Positions 5,488 to 13,361 of a DNA stretch of 16,747 nt are shown here, one piece after another. Location of the stretch: positions 1 through 16,747 of the forward strand of contig JAZKZE010000099.1 of assembly GCA_045612485.1 (NCBI GenBank), given 5' to 3'. The notes beneath the pieces are model-generated. The model saw only the letters and a program-made list of their open reading frames with translations. It did not search any database and had not been told where the DNA came from. Position numbers and translations under genes: made by a program. How positions within the stretch are numbered: position 1 is the stretch's first letter; every line of letters starts with the position of its first letter. The DNA comes from RGIG5327 sp045612485 (GTDB taxonomy: Bacteria > Verrucomicrobiota > Lentisphaeria > Victivallales > UBA1829).

Positions 5488-8274
5488 TTATCTGCTCAAA
5501 GTAACATTGCTTATTTTGGCTTGTCCGCCATTTACCCGTATATAGAAGTAGAACCGGGAGTTGGCGGGTAATTCAATGGAAAGAGGGAAACTTTGGGGCT
5601 TATCGCTTAATTTGAAGTTGCCCGGAACGATTTTCAATTCATGCCCGAAAGGTTTTTTATTCCCTTTTTCACGGATGCAGCCGGAAAGATATACGTTAAG
5701 AACTCCTTTGCCGGAGGCGGTGACGCTGCCTGTAAGTTTGATCTTTTTATCCAGTACAGGGTAGGTGAGATAAGTATAGATCAAATCTTTAAGGAGAATG
5801 TGATTGCCCTCTTTGCTCTGGACAAAATCTGCAAGATGTCTGCCCCAGAATTTTGCAAAGACTTTCCCTTTTTTCTCTTCGATCTTGCTTAAATCCCCGT
5901 TACGCAATACGGATTCCCCCGCAGAAGCCTTGCGGAAAGAGGTTGTTTCATGGGGCGGAACTCCGTCCAGTCCGGCACCCTCGGTTGTGGCAGGAGGCTG
6001 AAGGTTGCGGCAGTTGCGGAAGAAATGGAATTTCCAGACATCACCGCTTTTGATGCTTTCCATATTTATGCTCTTCAGAGGAATACGCATTTCAGCCGTG
6101 TAACGGTCTTTCAATGCTTTTACCGCCAGATCCCCTTTGTAATCAAAGGAGGCGGCACGTACTTTTTCATCGTAAAGCGTTCCGATACTGTTGAAGATCA
6201 AATGGTAATAATCCCCGTGAGGCGGCATGACAAAGGCTTCCATACTGTCATCTTTCCATACCTGACCGTCCCGTTCCTTCACATTGGCAACAAGTTTGCT
6301 CCAGGCGTGTTCGGTCATACATTCAAAGTAGAGATAAAGGTTGTCTTTATCATAAAGGATCTTGACCTTTGTTGCCTCTTTTGCCTCATCTTTGGTCTTG
6401 TAATTGCGGAAGGCGGTGATCATTTCCGCTTTCCTCCACGCTTCCTCATCTCCCACGCCGTCGATCTTTACGGGGGTATCGGTCATGGTAAGACGCAATG
6501 TCTTTACTCCCGCCTCCGCTTTCCGGATGGCGGCAGCATCTTTGATCCAGTATTCTGTGAGATATTTTTTATCCCGGGCAATACGGCTTTTCAGGATCTT
6601 GTCATTTCCTGCAAGTTTTTCTGCTTCCGCAAGGTAATTGGTAAGACGCTTTTCCGCACCGGGGACAAGCAGGCAGTTGGCATAACGTTTTCCGCCGCCG
6701 TACATGGCGTGTCCGGGGATGCTTTCCCACAGTTCCCTGCGGAACGCATGATATTTTTTCATGGGGACAGCTGCTTTTCCGTAATAGAGGGTATAGGCGT
6801 TGTCCAACTCTTTTTCCACATTGAGATCCGCATCCCACATAAAGCGGGAAAGCAGATAATAGAACTGCCAGTTGCTGTCCGGAATGGGCAGATCTTTATT
6901 GGTACAGTCCTCAAGGAAGGAAACAAGTCCCTGTTCTTTATAAAATTTCATATCCTTTTCCAGAGTGTATTCAAAGGGACAATAGGGACTCTGGGCGTAG
7001 GAATAATAGTCAAAAATCCCCATTTTGGGGCAGAGTTTTTTCCAGGAAAGGTAAAGCTCCCGGAAGAATTTATTACATTCCGCCTTTTCATCTCCGATGG
7101 AGTGGACATAACATCTCTGATGGGGACAGTAGACGTTCAGAAGCCGTTTATCAAACTGCAGGGGAATGGTGGGGACATCCCGGTAATCGGAGTAACTCAG
7201 AAAACTCATATCTGCTTCCGGGATCTTTTTATATACTTTGTCCGCGATCTCTTTTACAAAACGGTTGGCATAGTTGGAAAGAGAGAATTTCCCGCTGGCA
7301 TCCGTACCGTATTTTCTACAGTTGTCACATTCGCACCAGCCGTTGGTGGAGTCGTGGTAGTTGATGGTGAAACTTGCTTTGTAGGATACATTGCGGATAA
7401 TATATTCCGCCACCATTTTCCGCACCTCCGGATTGGTCAGACATCTCTGGGAACGGTCAAAGCATACTCTTTTGCCCTTCTGAAGAGGGAAGTATTCCGG
7501 ATGGGTTTTGAAAAGAGCCTGGGGGACAGAAAGTTCAAAGGTAAGGTGTCCGCCGCCCCGGATTTTAGCGTGACCGGTGGAGGAGTGATCCAGTCTGGCA
7601 CGGGAAAGATTGTTGTAGTTCTGATTGACCACCCACTGATAGGTTCTGCGGGTGAGCCACTCTTCCATTTTCTGCATGGGAACAGGTTTTACGGAACCCG
7701 CCCAGCAGCTCATACGGCGGCTTTTCACCCAGGGGAAACGGAAATCATCTATAGCTTTGAGAGTGATATTTTTTGCGGAAGGATAATAGGTTCCGTCTTC
7801 AGAAGCGTGGAAAAAACGGACGCCAAGATAGTCTTCAATAAAGGCGTAAGTACCGTACAGTACGCCGGAAGGGGTTTTCCCTGCAATAAAAATGGCTTTG
7901 CCTGTTCTGGGAGAATTTTCGCTTATGATGTAGAAGGCATCTTTATTATCTGTTTCCTCCAGTTTTTTTACCGCTTTGGCAGGCAGAAGCCGTCTGCCGT
8001 TTTCCAGAGTGACACACATAACTTCCACTTTATCCAGTCCTTCATTACGGAATACCCGGAATACCGGACCGGGCATGGTGGTGCGTTCCAATGTAACTCC
8101 GGAGATCTTTTTAATGGCATCCTGCAATTCAGTCACAGCACGGAATTCACTTGCTGTGGGGTCGTAATTGCCCTGGATTCTCGCATTTGCCCTGCCGTTT
8201 TTTACAAGGGTATAATCACTTGCAGAAAGTATGCTTCCTGTGAGGAGCAGGAAAAATAAAAACAGTTTTTTCAT
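5488..8274 (-). CDS. Exported DUF4838 protein with CBM9-like domain, predicted glycan-active
   Basis: This 928-residue protein starts with a clear signal peptide (MKKLFLFFLLLTGSILSA, cleavage near 18). Residues about 25-180 resemble the N-terminal domain of alpha-glucuronidases (AVTELQDAIKKISG; GVLYGTYAFIEDYLGVRFF). Residues about 190-480 form the DUF4838 region, with a WCECDNC cluster (Cys314, Cys316, Cys319) that could bind a metal or form a disulfide. A CBM9/DOMON-like domain follows at about 595-790, opening IDGVGDEEAW at 604-613 and including DNLYLYFECM. The last ~130 residues look like another beta-sandwich. DUF4838 proteins are common in Lentisphaerota and other polysaccharide degraders. 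No catalytic activity is assigned with certainty, so hydrolysis of uronic-acid-containing or other glycans is an inference. AAGGAT precedes the ATG. It lies 25 bp after a prepilin-like gene and probably shares its transcript. A 769-codon open frame on the opposite strand is a shadow. Confidence 0.87.
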   Translation of the reverse strand: MKKLFLFFLLLTGSILSASDYTLVKNGRANARIQGNYDPTASEFRAVTELQDAIKKISGVTLERTTMPGPVFRVFRNEGLDKVEVMCVTLENGRRLLPAKAVKKLEETDNKDAFYIISENSPRTGKAIFIAGKTPSGVLYGTYAFIEDYLGVRFFHASEDGTYYPSAKNITLKAIDDFRFPWVKSRRMSCWAGSVKPVPMQKMEEWLTRRTYQWVVNQNYNNLSRARLDHSSTGHAKIRGGGHLTFELSVPQALFKTHPEYFPLQKGKRVCFDRSQRCLTNPEVRKMVAEYIIRNVSYKASFTINYHDSTNGWCECDNCRKYGTDASGKFSLSNYANRFVKEIADKVYKKIPEADMSFLSYSDYRDVPTIPLQFDKRLLNVYCPHQRCYVHSIGDEKAECNKFFRELYLSWKKLCPKMGIFDYYSYAQSPYCPFEYTLEKDMKFYKEQGLVSFLEDCTNKDLPIPDSNWQFYYLLSRFMWDADLNVEKELDNAYTLYYGKAAVPMKKYHAFRRELWESIPGHAMYGGGKRYANCLLVPGAEKRLTNYLAEAEKLAGNDKILKSRIARDKKYLTEYWIKDAAAIRKAEAGVKTLRLTMTDTPVKIDGVGDEEAWRKAEMITAFRNYKTKDEAKEATKVKILYDKDNLYLYFECMTEHAWSKLVANVKERDGQVWKDDSMEAFVMPPHGDYYHLIFNSIGTLYDEKVRAASFDYKGDLAVKALKDRYTAEMRIPLKSINMESIKSGDVWKFHFFRNCRNLQPPATTEGAGLDGVPPHETTSFRKASAGESVLRNGDLSKIEEKKGKVFAKFWGRHLADFVQSKEGNHILLKDLIYTYLTYPVLDKKIKLTGSVTASGKGVLNVYLSGCIREKGNKKPFGHELKIVPGNFKLSDKPQSFPLSIELPANSRFYFYIRVNGGQAKISNVTLSR

Positions 8275-8299
8275 GTACGGGGATCCTTTGTTTTATACC

Positions 8300-9052
8300 T
8301 TAATTATGATTGATGTTTTTCTTTTTGTCCGGGTGTCCGCTTGCGGGCCAGGAGTACCAGATCAGGTTTTTCTTGTAAACGCCCAGCTGGGTGAAGTGGA
8401 CATTGTATGCACTGCCGTCACAGAATGCCAGATTGTTGCCCCGGCTGTGTTCGTTACGGAATTTTGTATCATTATATCCCCCTGTACAGAGCAGTAAACC
8501 CAGTGCGGAGGTATATCTGGCGGAGGCGGGTTTGAAGAAGATCGTAGTTCCGCTGGGAAGTTTGGGGACGATGGAAGCCTGCCAGCCGCAGTTGTATCTG
8601 TCATAATACTGGGGAACGGTCATTGGTTTATCTTTCGCAGTGACAATGGAAAAGTTGGTGTCTCCGGTATAATAGGTACTGCCGTCCGCCCGTTTATCTA
8701 TGGTTCCCTGGGTTTCCATTTTCCGTCTGGTGAGATCGCAGATAAAGTGGTTTACTTTGAAACTGTCCCGGGGAAGTTTCAGATAACCCAGGTCCATAAA
8801 ATACCATACAAAAGATGTGCCGTAATTGGAACCCAGGTACCCCTGTCCGGGCATATACCCTTTTGCATCTCCGGCATAAAGCTGGAAGATCATTGACGCA
8901 TGTTTCATTTTGGAAATACAGGAAATGCCCTGTGCGGTTTCCCTTGCCTTGTTCAATGCGGGAAGAAGCATTCCGGCAAGGATGGCGATGATGGCAATGA
9001 CCACCAGAAGTTCGATAAGTGTAAAATTCTTACGGCGTTTGATATACATCAT
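8300..9052 (-). CDS. Prepilin-like protein with N-terminal methylation motif and H-X9-DG tail
   Basis: This 250-residue protein carries a type IV pilin/pseudopilin N-terminus: a short basic leader (MMYIKRRKN) followed by FTLIELLVVIAIIAILAG and MLLPALNKARE. Glu14 corresponds to the conserved Glu5 of the mature pilin. Near the C-terminus it has H-X9-DG (His202, Asp212-Gly213; AFCDGS), typical of the DUF1559-like prepilin families expanded in Lentisphaerota and Planctomycetota. The residue before the expected cleavage site is Asn, not the usual Gly. It may be a surface or periplasmic pseudopilin; in these bacteria such genes often flank polysaccharide-degradation genes, and here the next gene encodes an exported DUF4838 protein. 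GGAGG lies 4 nt before the first ATG (9052) and 7 nt before the second (9049), so translation may begin at either. Its actual function is unknown. Confidence 0.9.
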   Translation of the reverse strand: MMYIKRRKNFTLIELLVVIAIIAILAGMLLPALNKARETAQGISCISKMKHASMIFQLYAGDAKGYMPGQGYLGSNYGTSFVWYFMDLGYLKLPRDSFKVNHFICDLTRRKMETQGTIDKRADGSTYYTGDTNFSIVTAKDKPMTVPQYYDRYNCGWQASIVPKLPSGTTIFFKPASARYTSALGLLLCTGGYNDTKFRNEHSRGNNLAFCDGSAYNVHFTQLGVYKKNLIWYSWPASGHPDKKKNINHN

Positions 9053-9106
9053 ATTGCCTCCTTGTATATTTTAAAAGATTGTTTTTATATTTTGTGATAC
9101 CAGTAT

Positions 9107-9134
9107 AATTTAGCCTGAAAAAAAAATTTTTCAA
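9107..9134 (-). promoter_or_regulatory. Weak candidate promoter for the prepilin-DUF4838 operon
   Basis: On the minus strand TTGAAA (9129-9134) is followed after 16 bp by TAAATT (9107-9112). The -35 is good and the -10 is mediocre; TATACT at 9102-9107 is a better -10 but sits 21 bp away. The stretch 9053-9226 otherwise holds only A/T-rich DNA and the bat terminator. Confidence 0.3.
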
Positions 9135-9159
9135 GCAGATACAGGTGTATAACAGATAA

Positions 9160-9202
9160 AAAGACTGCCCTTTATCCCCGGATGGGAAAGAGGACAGTCT
9201 TT
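9160..9202 (-). terminator. Intrinsic terminator of the bat operon
   Basis: On the minus strand AAAGACTG (from 9202-9195) pairs with CAGTCTTT (9167-9160). An inner CTTTCCC/GGG..AAAG stem closes on an ATCC loop, and the hairpin runs into five T residues. It starts 24 bp after the batA stop codon, the right place to end the operon. Confidence 0.85.
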
Positions 9203-9226
9203 GCAACAGATTTATTTACGATAACT

Positions 9227-10264
9227 TTACGGCAGACGTAAACAGAAAGTATGTTCCAGAAAGAAGCCGGAAAGGAGCAGAAGGATTGCCAACAGAACTA
9301 TGGAAGGATAAAACTCTTTCCAGTTTACCGTAATGGTCTGTTCCACAGAGGTCTTTTCCAGTTTATCTATTTCCTGCATGGCTTCTTTCATCCCCTGTGC
9401 GTCGGCGGCATGATAATATTTTCCGCCGGTGACTTTTGCCATTTCTTTCAGAAGTTCCTCATCAAAAGGCTGCTGTACCCGTGCCAGACGGTTGCCGAAA
9501 AGATCCTGCTGGACGGCAAAGGAGTTATCTCCTCCAATGCCTACTGTATAAACCGTAACTCCCACGGAATCCGCAAGATTGGCAGCCTGGAGCGGGGTCA
9601 CTTTCGCCTGGACATTGTTGACACCGTCTGTAAAAAGCACGACGATCCTTCTTTTGGAATCCGAGTCTTTCAGACGGTGTGCTGCACTTGCCACAGGGCC
9701 GGCAAGACCGGTACGGTCACCGATCATCCCCAGTTTCAGCTCATCCAGATGGGCAAGCAGATACGCGTGATCCAGTGTGGGCGGACAGGCGGCATAAGGC
9801 AGCGGAGCAAAGGCGATAAGTCCGATCCTGTCATTGGGGCGCGCCTCTATAAACTGCCGGATCTCTTTTTTGGCGGTTTCCAGACGGTTCCGGAGTTTGC
9901 CGGAATTGATGGAGGATGCCACTGTATTTTCATTCATTCCCGACGGGGCGTCATATACCGCCATACTTCCGGAAAGGTCAAGGGCAATGATAATATCGAT
10001 CCCCTGTGTTCTTCTGCGGATCTCTTCCAGTCCTTCCCGTGGCTGGCTCATGGCAAAAATGACCGCCGCTGCCGCAAGAGTGTAAAGGAGAAAGGGGATA
10101 AATTTGGCAATATTGAATTTTTTCTTTCCTTTTACCGCACCCTTAAAGGCGTGAAGAGAGGATATTACGATTGCCGGCGCTCTTTTTTTCCATGCAAAAA
10201 ACAGTACAGGAACAAGCAAAAGTAAAAGTAAAAGCAAATACGGATGGGCAAATGTATTGATCAT
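9227..10264 (-). CDS. batA: BatA-like VWA-domain membrane protein
   Basis: This 345-residue protein has the BatA arrangement: two N-terminal membrane helices (about 9-24 and 54-72), a periplasmic von Willebrand factor A domain and a C-terminal helix (about 320-340). The MIDAS metal site is intact: Asp95-Leu-Ser97-Gly-Ser99 in ALDLSGSM, a Thr in IGDRTGLAG, and Asp in VLFTDG. The BatA-type ending DEELLKEMAKVTGGKYYHAAD and EIDKLEKT is present. Bat proteins were linked to aerotolerance in Bacteroides and to stress resistance in Leptospira; with MoxR they are thought to form an envelope chaperone-like complex. The start overlaps the stop of the preceding gene by 4 nt (ATGA), showing coupling. It is the last gene of the operon, directly before a terminator. 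A second VWA gene (batB) is not in the window and may lie beyond 16747. Confidence 0.9.
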   Translation of the reverse strand: MINTFAHPYLLLLLLLLVPVLFFAWKKRAPAIVISSLHAFKGAVKGKKKFNIAKFIPFLLYTLAAAAVIFAMSQPREGLEEIRRRTQGIDIIIALDLSGSMAVYDAPSGMNENTVASSINSGKLRNRLETAKKEIRQFIEARPNDRIGLIAFAPLPYAACPPTLDHAYLLAHLDELKLGMIGDRTGLAGPVASAAHRLKDSDSKRRIVVLFTDGVNNVQAKVTPLQAANLADSVGVTVYTVGIGGDNSFAVQQDLFGNRLARVQQPFDEELLKEMAKVTGGKYYHAADAQGMKEAMQEIDKLEKTSVEQTITVNWKEFYPSIVLLAILLLLSGFFLEHTFCLRLP

Positions 10265-11310
10265 TTATTTTTCCTTTCCTTTGAGTCTGTATGTTTTACG
10301 GCGTCTTTTCCTGTACCGTTTTCCGGTGCCGGGATCGTTTCCCTGACCAGATTTTCCGCCTGGATGGCGGCATCTTCCACAAGGGGGATATCCGCAGAAA
10401 TATTGGCAAATTTCACCAGGTCTGCAGAATAGAGGAATTTGCGTAAAAAATCCTGCTGGGAGGAGGTGAGAAGATCCTGTTTTTTATGCAGAGCATGGAA
10501 AAATTCATCGCTTGTCTGATGTTCAGCCGGAATGGAAAATCTTTTTTCCATATAGAAACGGATGATGTCTGTAAGTTCCGCAACCGACTGTTCTGCACGC
10601 ACTTTTCCCGTACGCACTCTAGCGAGAAGATTACTGATGGCAAGGAAAGTAAGTTCCCATACAGGAGGAGCTTTTTCCCCGGAAGAAGAGTTTTTTCTGC
10701 GTAAGAGAAAGAATACAAGCGTTCCAATAACAAGAAGAACGATCAGAGCGATGGCAATATAAGGGATCACAGAAACACTTTTTTCCAGAATTTTTTCAGC
10801 CGTCTGCAAGTCGGAAGAATTTACTTCCGCCGGAAGAACTGTTATTTCCGGGATCTTTTCCTCTTTTCTTTCCACTTCTCCTGTTTTGGCATTACGGAAG
10901 GAAAAAGCATATACCCCACCGGAACTCTTCCCGTCTGCAAATGCCTGTAACGGCAGTTCCCCTTCAAGGATATTGTAGCCCCAGGCATATTTTTCAGTAC
11001 GGAAAAAGGGCGGACTTGTCACCTGCATATTCTGCGGTACAGAAACAAATTCCAGCAGATCCTCCCTTGTTCCCCAGGGGACACGGCAGGAAAATTTCAG
11101 GGAAAACTTTTTCCCCAGAGTAATATTTTCCGGAATGAGGATCGTTTTTGTTACTGTTACTTTTTCCCCGGAAGAAACGGTTTTGTAATATTTCCATATT
11201 CCTGCAATGCCTGCTGAAATGATAAGCAGTATACAGAGGAGTCCTGCGTACAGAAGCAAAGAAAGTATTTTTCTTTTTTTGCTGCCGGGATTTTTTCCGG
11301 ATGTATTCAT
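10261..11310 (-). CDS. DUF4381-like membrane protein of the bat operon
   Basis: This 349-residue protein has a cytoplasmic basic start, a first membrane helix (about 15-38), a periplasmic beta-rich domain (about 50-160; ILIPENITLGKKFSLKF), a second helix (182-203) and a cytoplasmic alpha-helical tail (204-349). The tail reads like the DUF4381/BatD C-terminal module: AELTDIIRFYMEKRF, then TSDEFFHAL, then FLRKFLYSADLVKFAN. It resembles in layout residues 516-620 of the BatD-BatE fusion in this operon. Its place between DUF58 and batA matches where DUF4381 genes sit in other MoxR loci. A GAAGGGGG element precedes the ATG. The gene follows DUF58 by 16 bp and overlaps batA by 4 nt. Family membership is judged by eye and context; the function is probably to anchor or couple MoxR/DUF58 to the BatA complex, which is inference. 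Confidence 0.68.
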   Translation of the reverse strand: MNTSGKNPGSKKRKILSLLLYAGLLCILLIISAGIAGIWKYYKTVSSGEKVTVTKTILIPENITLGKKFSLKFSCRVPWGTREDLLEFVSVPQNMQVTSPPFFRTEKYAWGYNILEGELPLQAFADGKSSGGVYAFSFRNAKTGEVERKEEKIPEITVLPAEVNSSDLQTAEKILEKSVSVIPYIAIALIVLLVIGTLVFFLLRRKNSSSGEKAPPVWELTFLAISNLLARVRTGKVRAEQSVAELTDIIRFYMEKRFSIPAEHQTSDEFFHALHKKQDLLTSSQQDFLRKFLYSADLVKFANISADIPLVEDAAIQAENLVRETIPAPENGTGKDAVKHTDSKERKNK

Positions 11311-11326
11311 CTTATTCCCCCTTCTT

Positions 11327-12208
11327 TTAATGATTGTGTTTTTCCCTTGTACGGAAGAAATTCATGAGAGGTTTCACCAGATCTTCCCCGCAACGGACGT
11401 CCACCATATCCACTTTGCCTTTACGGCATATTTCTTTACATCTGTCTGCAAAACTTTCTGCCTGTTGACGGAATCTTTCCCGGTTTGCGGATGTAAAGGA
11501 AAAGGAGAGTTCCTCTCCGGTTTCCGGATCACAAAGGTGGACGCTTGCCGCGATTTCCGGCAGAACAAGTTCTTTTTCATCCAGTACCCGCAATGCCACA
11601 AGATCGTGTTTGCCCGCAACGATCTTCAGACTTTTTTCATAGTCCTTTTCATCCATAAAATCGCTGATAAGAAAAATGACCGCTTTCTTTTTCAATACTT
11701 CCGCAAGGGTCTCCAGAGCTTTTCCTATATCGGTCTTTTTCTTTCTGCCTTCCGTACATACCATTTCCCGGATGAGCCGCAGAACATGGGGTTTTCCGGA
11801 ACGGGGCGGAAGAAAAAGCTCCGTTTCATCGGTAAAAAGCAGCAGCCCCACTTTATCATTGTTGCGGATGGCACTTAACGCAAGCAGAGCGGCTGCCTCC
11901 GTCATCTTCTCCCTTTTGGATATGCCGGAACTTCCGAAAAAGGTGGATGCGGATATATCCACAGCAAGGATCACGGTAAGTTCCCGTTCCTCGTTGTATT
12001 TTTTGATATGGGGGATATTGGTACGGGCGGTAACGTTCCAGTCGATATCCCTTACATCATCATCCAGCGTATATTCCCTTACTTCGCTGAACTCTATCCC
12101 CCTGCCTTTGAATACGCTGTGGTAGGCTCCGCCTGTAAGTTCATCCACCATTTTTTTTGTTTTGATCTCGATTTTGCGAACTTTGGCGATGATTTCACCG
12201 GTATCCAT
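11327..12208 (-). CDS. DUF58 domain protein (MoxR partner)
   Basis: This 293-residue soluble protein shows the DUF58 signature GRGIEFSEVREYTLDDDVRD followed by IDWNVTART (35-63). A VWA-like fold follows with a DxSxS metal motif (Asp84-Ile-Ser86-Ala-Ser88) and LISDFMD later. DUF58 proteins almost always accompany MoxR ATPases and are thought to be their adaptor or substrate-recognition partner. The ATG at 12208 is preferred because AAAGGAGGTG precedes it at ideal spacing. A longer in-frame start at 12241 would translate that ribosome-binding site as KKKGGG and is unlikely. It follows moxR by 47 bp. Confidence 0.92.
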   Translation of the reverse strand: MDTGEIIAKVRKIEIKTKKMVDELTGGAYHSVFKGRGIEFSEVREYTLDDDVRDIDWNVTARTNIPHIKKYNEERELTVILAVDISASTFFGSSGISKREKMTEAAALLALSAIRNNDKVGLLLFTDETELFLPPRSGKPHVLRLIREMVCTEGRKKKTDIGKALETLAEVLKKKAVIFLISDFMDEKDYEKSLKIVAGKHDLVALRVLDEKELVLPEIAASVHLCDPETGEELSFSFTSANRERFRQQAESFADRCKEICRKGKVDMVDVRCGEDLVKPLMNFFRTREKHNH

Positions 12209-12255
12209 TCTGCCACCTCCTTTCTTTTTTCTGCTTTCCATGGAAAAGAGGCCGA

Positions 12256-13278
12256 TCAGGGTGTTTTCAGTTCATCAAGGATCATCTTTATGATATGATC
12301 TGCTGTCATGCCTTCTGCTTCCGCTTCATAACTCAAAAGCAGCCTGTGACGCAGTACATCCGGTGCAAGGGTTTTCACATCCTGCGGGATGACGTACGCC
12401 CTTCCTTCCATAAATGCCTGACCTTTCACCGCCAGCGCAAGGGCGATACCGGCACGGGGGGATGCCCCGAACTGGAGGAAGGTATCCACAAAATCCAGAT
12501 TTGCCCCGTCCTGACGGGATGAGAGTTCCGAACGCAGACCGGGCCGTGTGGCGGCAACGATATCCAGAATGTAATCCAGGATCTTGTCATCCATATAGAT
12601 CTGATCCACATATTTTCTTGCTTCGGTAATATCGGCAAGAGAGGCTGTGGCAAGGGCTTTGAGTTCCATTTCCGGGTGTGCCATACGTTCGATCACAGTA
12701 CGCTCTTCCGCTCTTTTCGGATAACCCACTTTCAGTTTGAACATAAAACGGTCAACCTGGGCTTCCGGAAGAGGGTAAGTACCTTCCTGTTCAATGGGGT
12801 TCTGGGTGGCAAGTACAAGGAAGGGGGCGGGCATTTTGAACGTATTTCCTGCAATGGTCGCCTGTCTTTCCTGCATACATTCCAGCAAAGCACTCTGTAC
12901 TTTTGCCGGGGCACGGTTGATTTCATCGGCAAGTACGATATTGGCAAAGACCGGTCCCTTTTTCACAGAGAAAGAGTTATCCTGCATATTGTAGATATTT
13001 GTCCCCACCACATCGGAGGGAAGAAGGTCGGGTGTAAACTGGATACGGGAAAATTCCCCGTCAAGAGTCTGGGCGAGGGTTTTTACCGAAAGAGTTTTGG
13101 CAAGTCCCGGCACCCCTTCAAGCAGAACGTGTCCGTCGGAGATCAGGGCGAGAAGCAGCCTGTCTATAAGATATTCCTGTCCGGATACGATCCTTGCCAT
13201 TTCGTTGCGTACTGCTTTCACAAATACAGATGCGGCGTTGATCCTGCCTTGCAATTCCTGAAGTTCATCCTGTTTCAT
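12256..13278 (-). CDS. moxR: MoxR-family AAA+ ATPase
   Basis: This 340-residue AAA+ ATPase of the MoxR group has Walker A GVPGLAKT (55-62), Walker B VLADE with Asp118-Glu119, sensor 1 ATQNP (157-161) and the arginine-finger region EAQVDRF (172-178), then a C-terminal lid domain. MoxR proteins act as chaperone-like motors that insert metals into or mature VWA-domain proteins. Here BatA, encoded in the same operon, is the natural client. GGAG lies 6 nt before the ATG at 13278; the in-frame start at 13311 has no such site. An 83-bp gap with a hairpin separates it from the BatD-BatE gene, the largest gap in the operon. That gap could contain a weak internal promoter, but none is convincing. Confidence 0.95.
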   Translation of the reverse strand: MKQDELQELQGRINAASVFVKAVRNEMARIVSGQEYLIDRLLLALISDGHVLLEGVPGLAKTLSVKTLAQTLDGEFSRIQFTPDLLPSDVVGTNIYNMQDNSFSVKKGPVFANIVLADEINRAPAKVQSALLECMQERQATIAGNTFKMPAPFLVLATQNPIEQEGTYPLPEAQVDRFMFKLKVGYPKRAEERTVIERMAHPEMELKALATASLADITEARKYVDQIYMDDKILDYILDIVAATRPGLRSELSSRQDGANLDFVDTFLQFGASPRAGIALALAVKGQAFMEGRAYVIPQDVKTLAPDVLRHRLLLSYEAEAEGMTADHIIKMILDELKTP

Positions 13279-13326
13279 ATTTTTCTCCTTTCGCTTATTT
13301 GCCGTTTCCACTTAAGACACGGTATT

Positions 13327-13354
13327 CCGGGAAAAGTTCAATATTTTTTCCCGG
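13327..13354. other. Hairpin in the batD/E-moxR gap
   Basis: CCGGGAAAA (13327-13335) and TTTTCCCGG (13346-13354) form a 9-bp perfect stem around a 10-nt loop. On the operon strand it is followed by AATACC rather than a T-run, so it is not a standard terminator. It may act as an mRNA stability or processing element between the upstream bat genes and moxR-DUF58. Confidence 0.45.
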
Positions 13355-13361
13355 GGAAATC

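Noticed and set aside
5950..8259. 769-codon open frame on the plus strand
   Set aside because: It lies entirely opposite the DUF4838 gene, has no recognisable domain and no ribosome-binding site; it results from codon bias of the true gene.
13327..13354. Hairpin between batD-E and moxR as an intrinsic terminator
   Set aside because: No T-run follows on the operon strand, so splitting the operon here is not supported.
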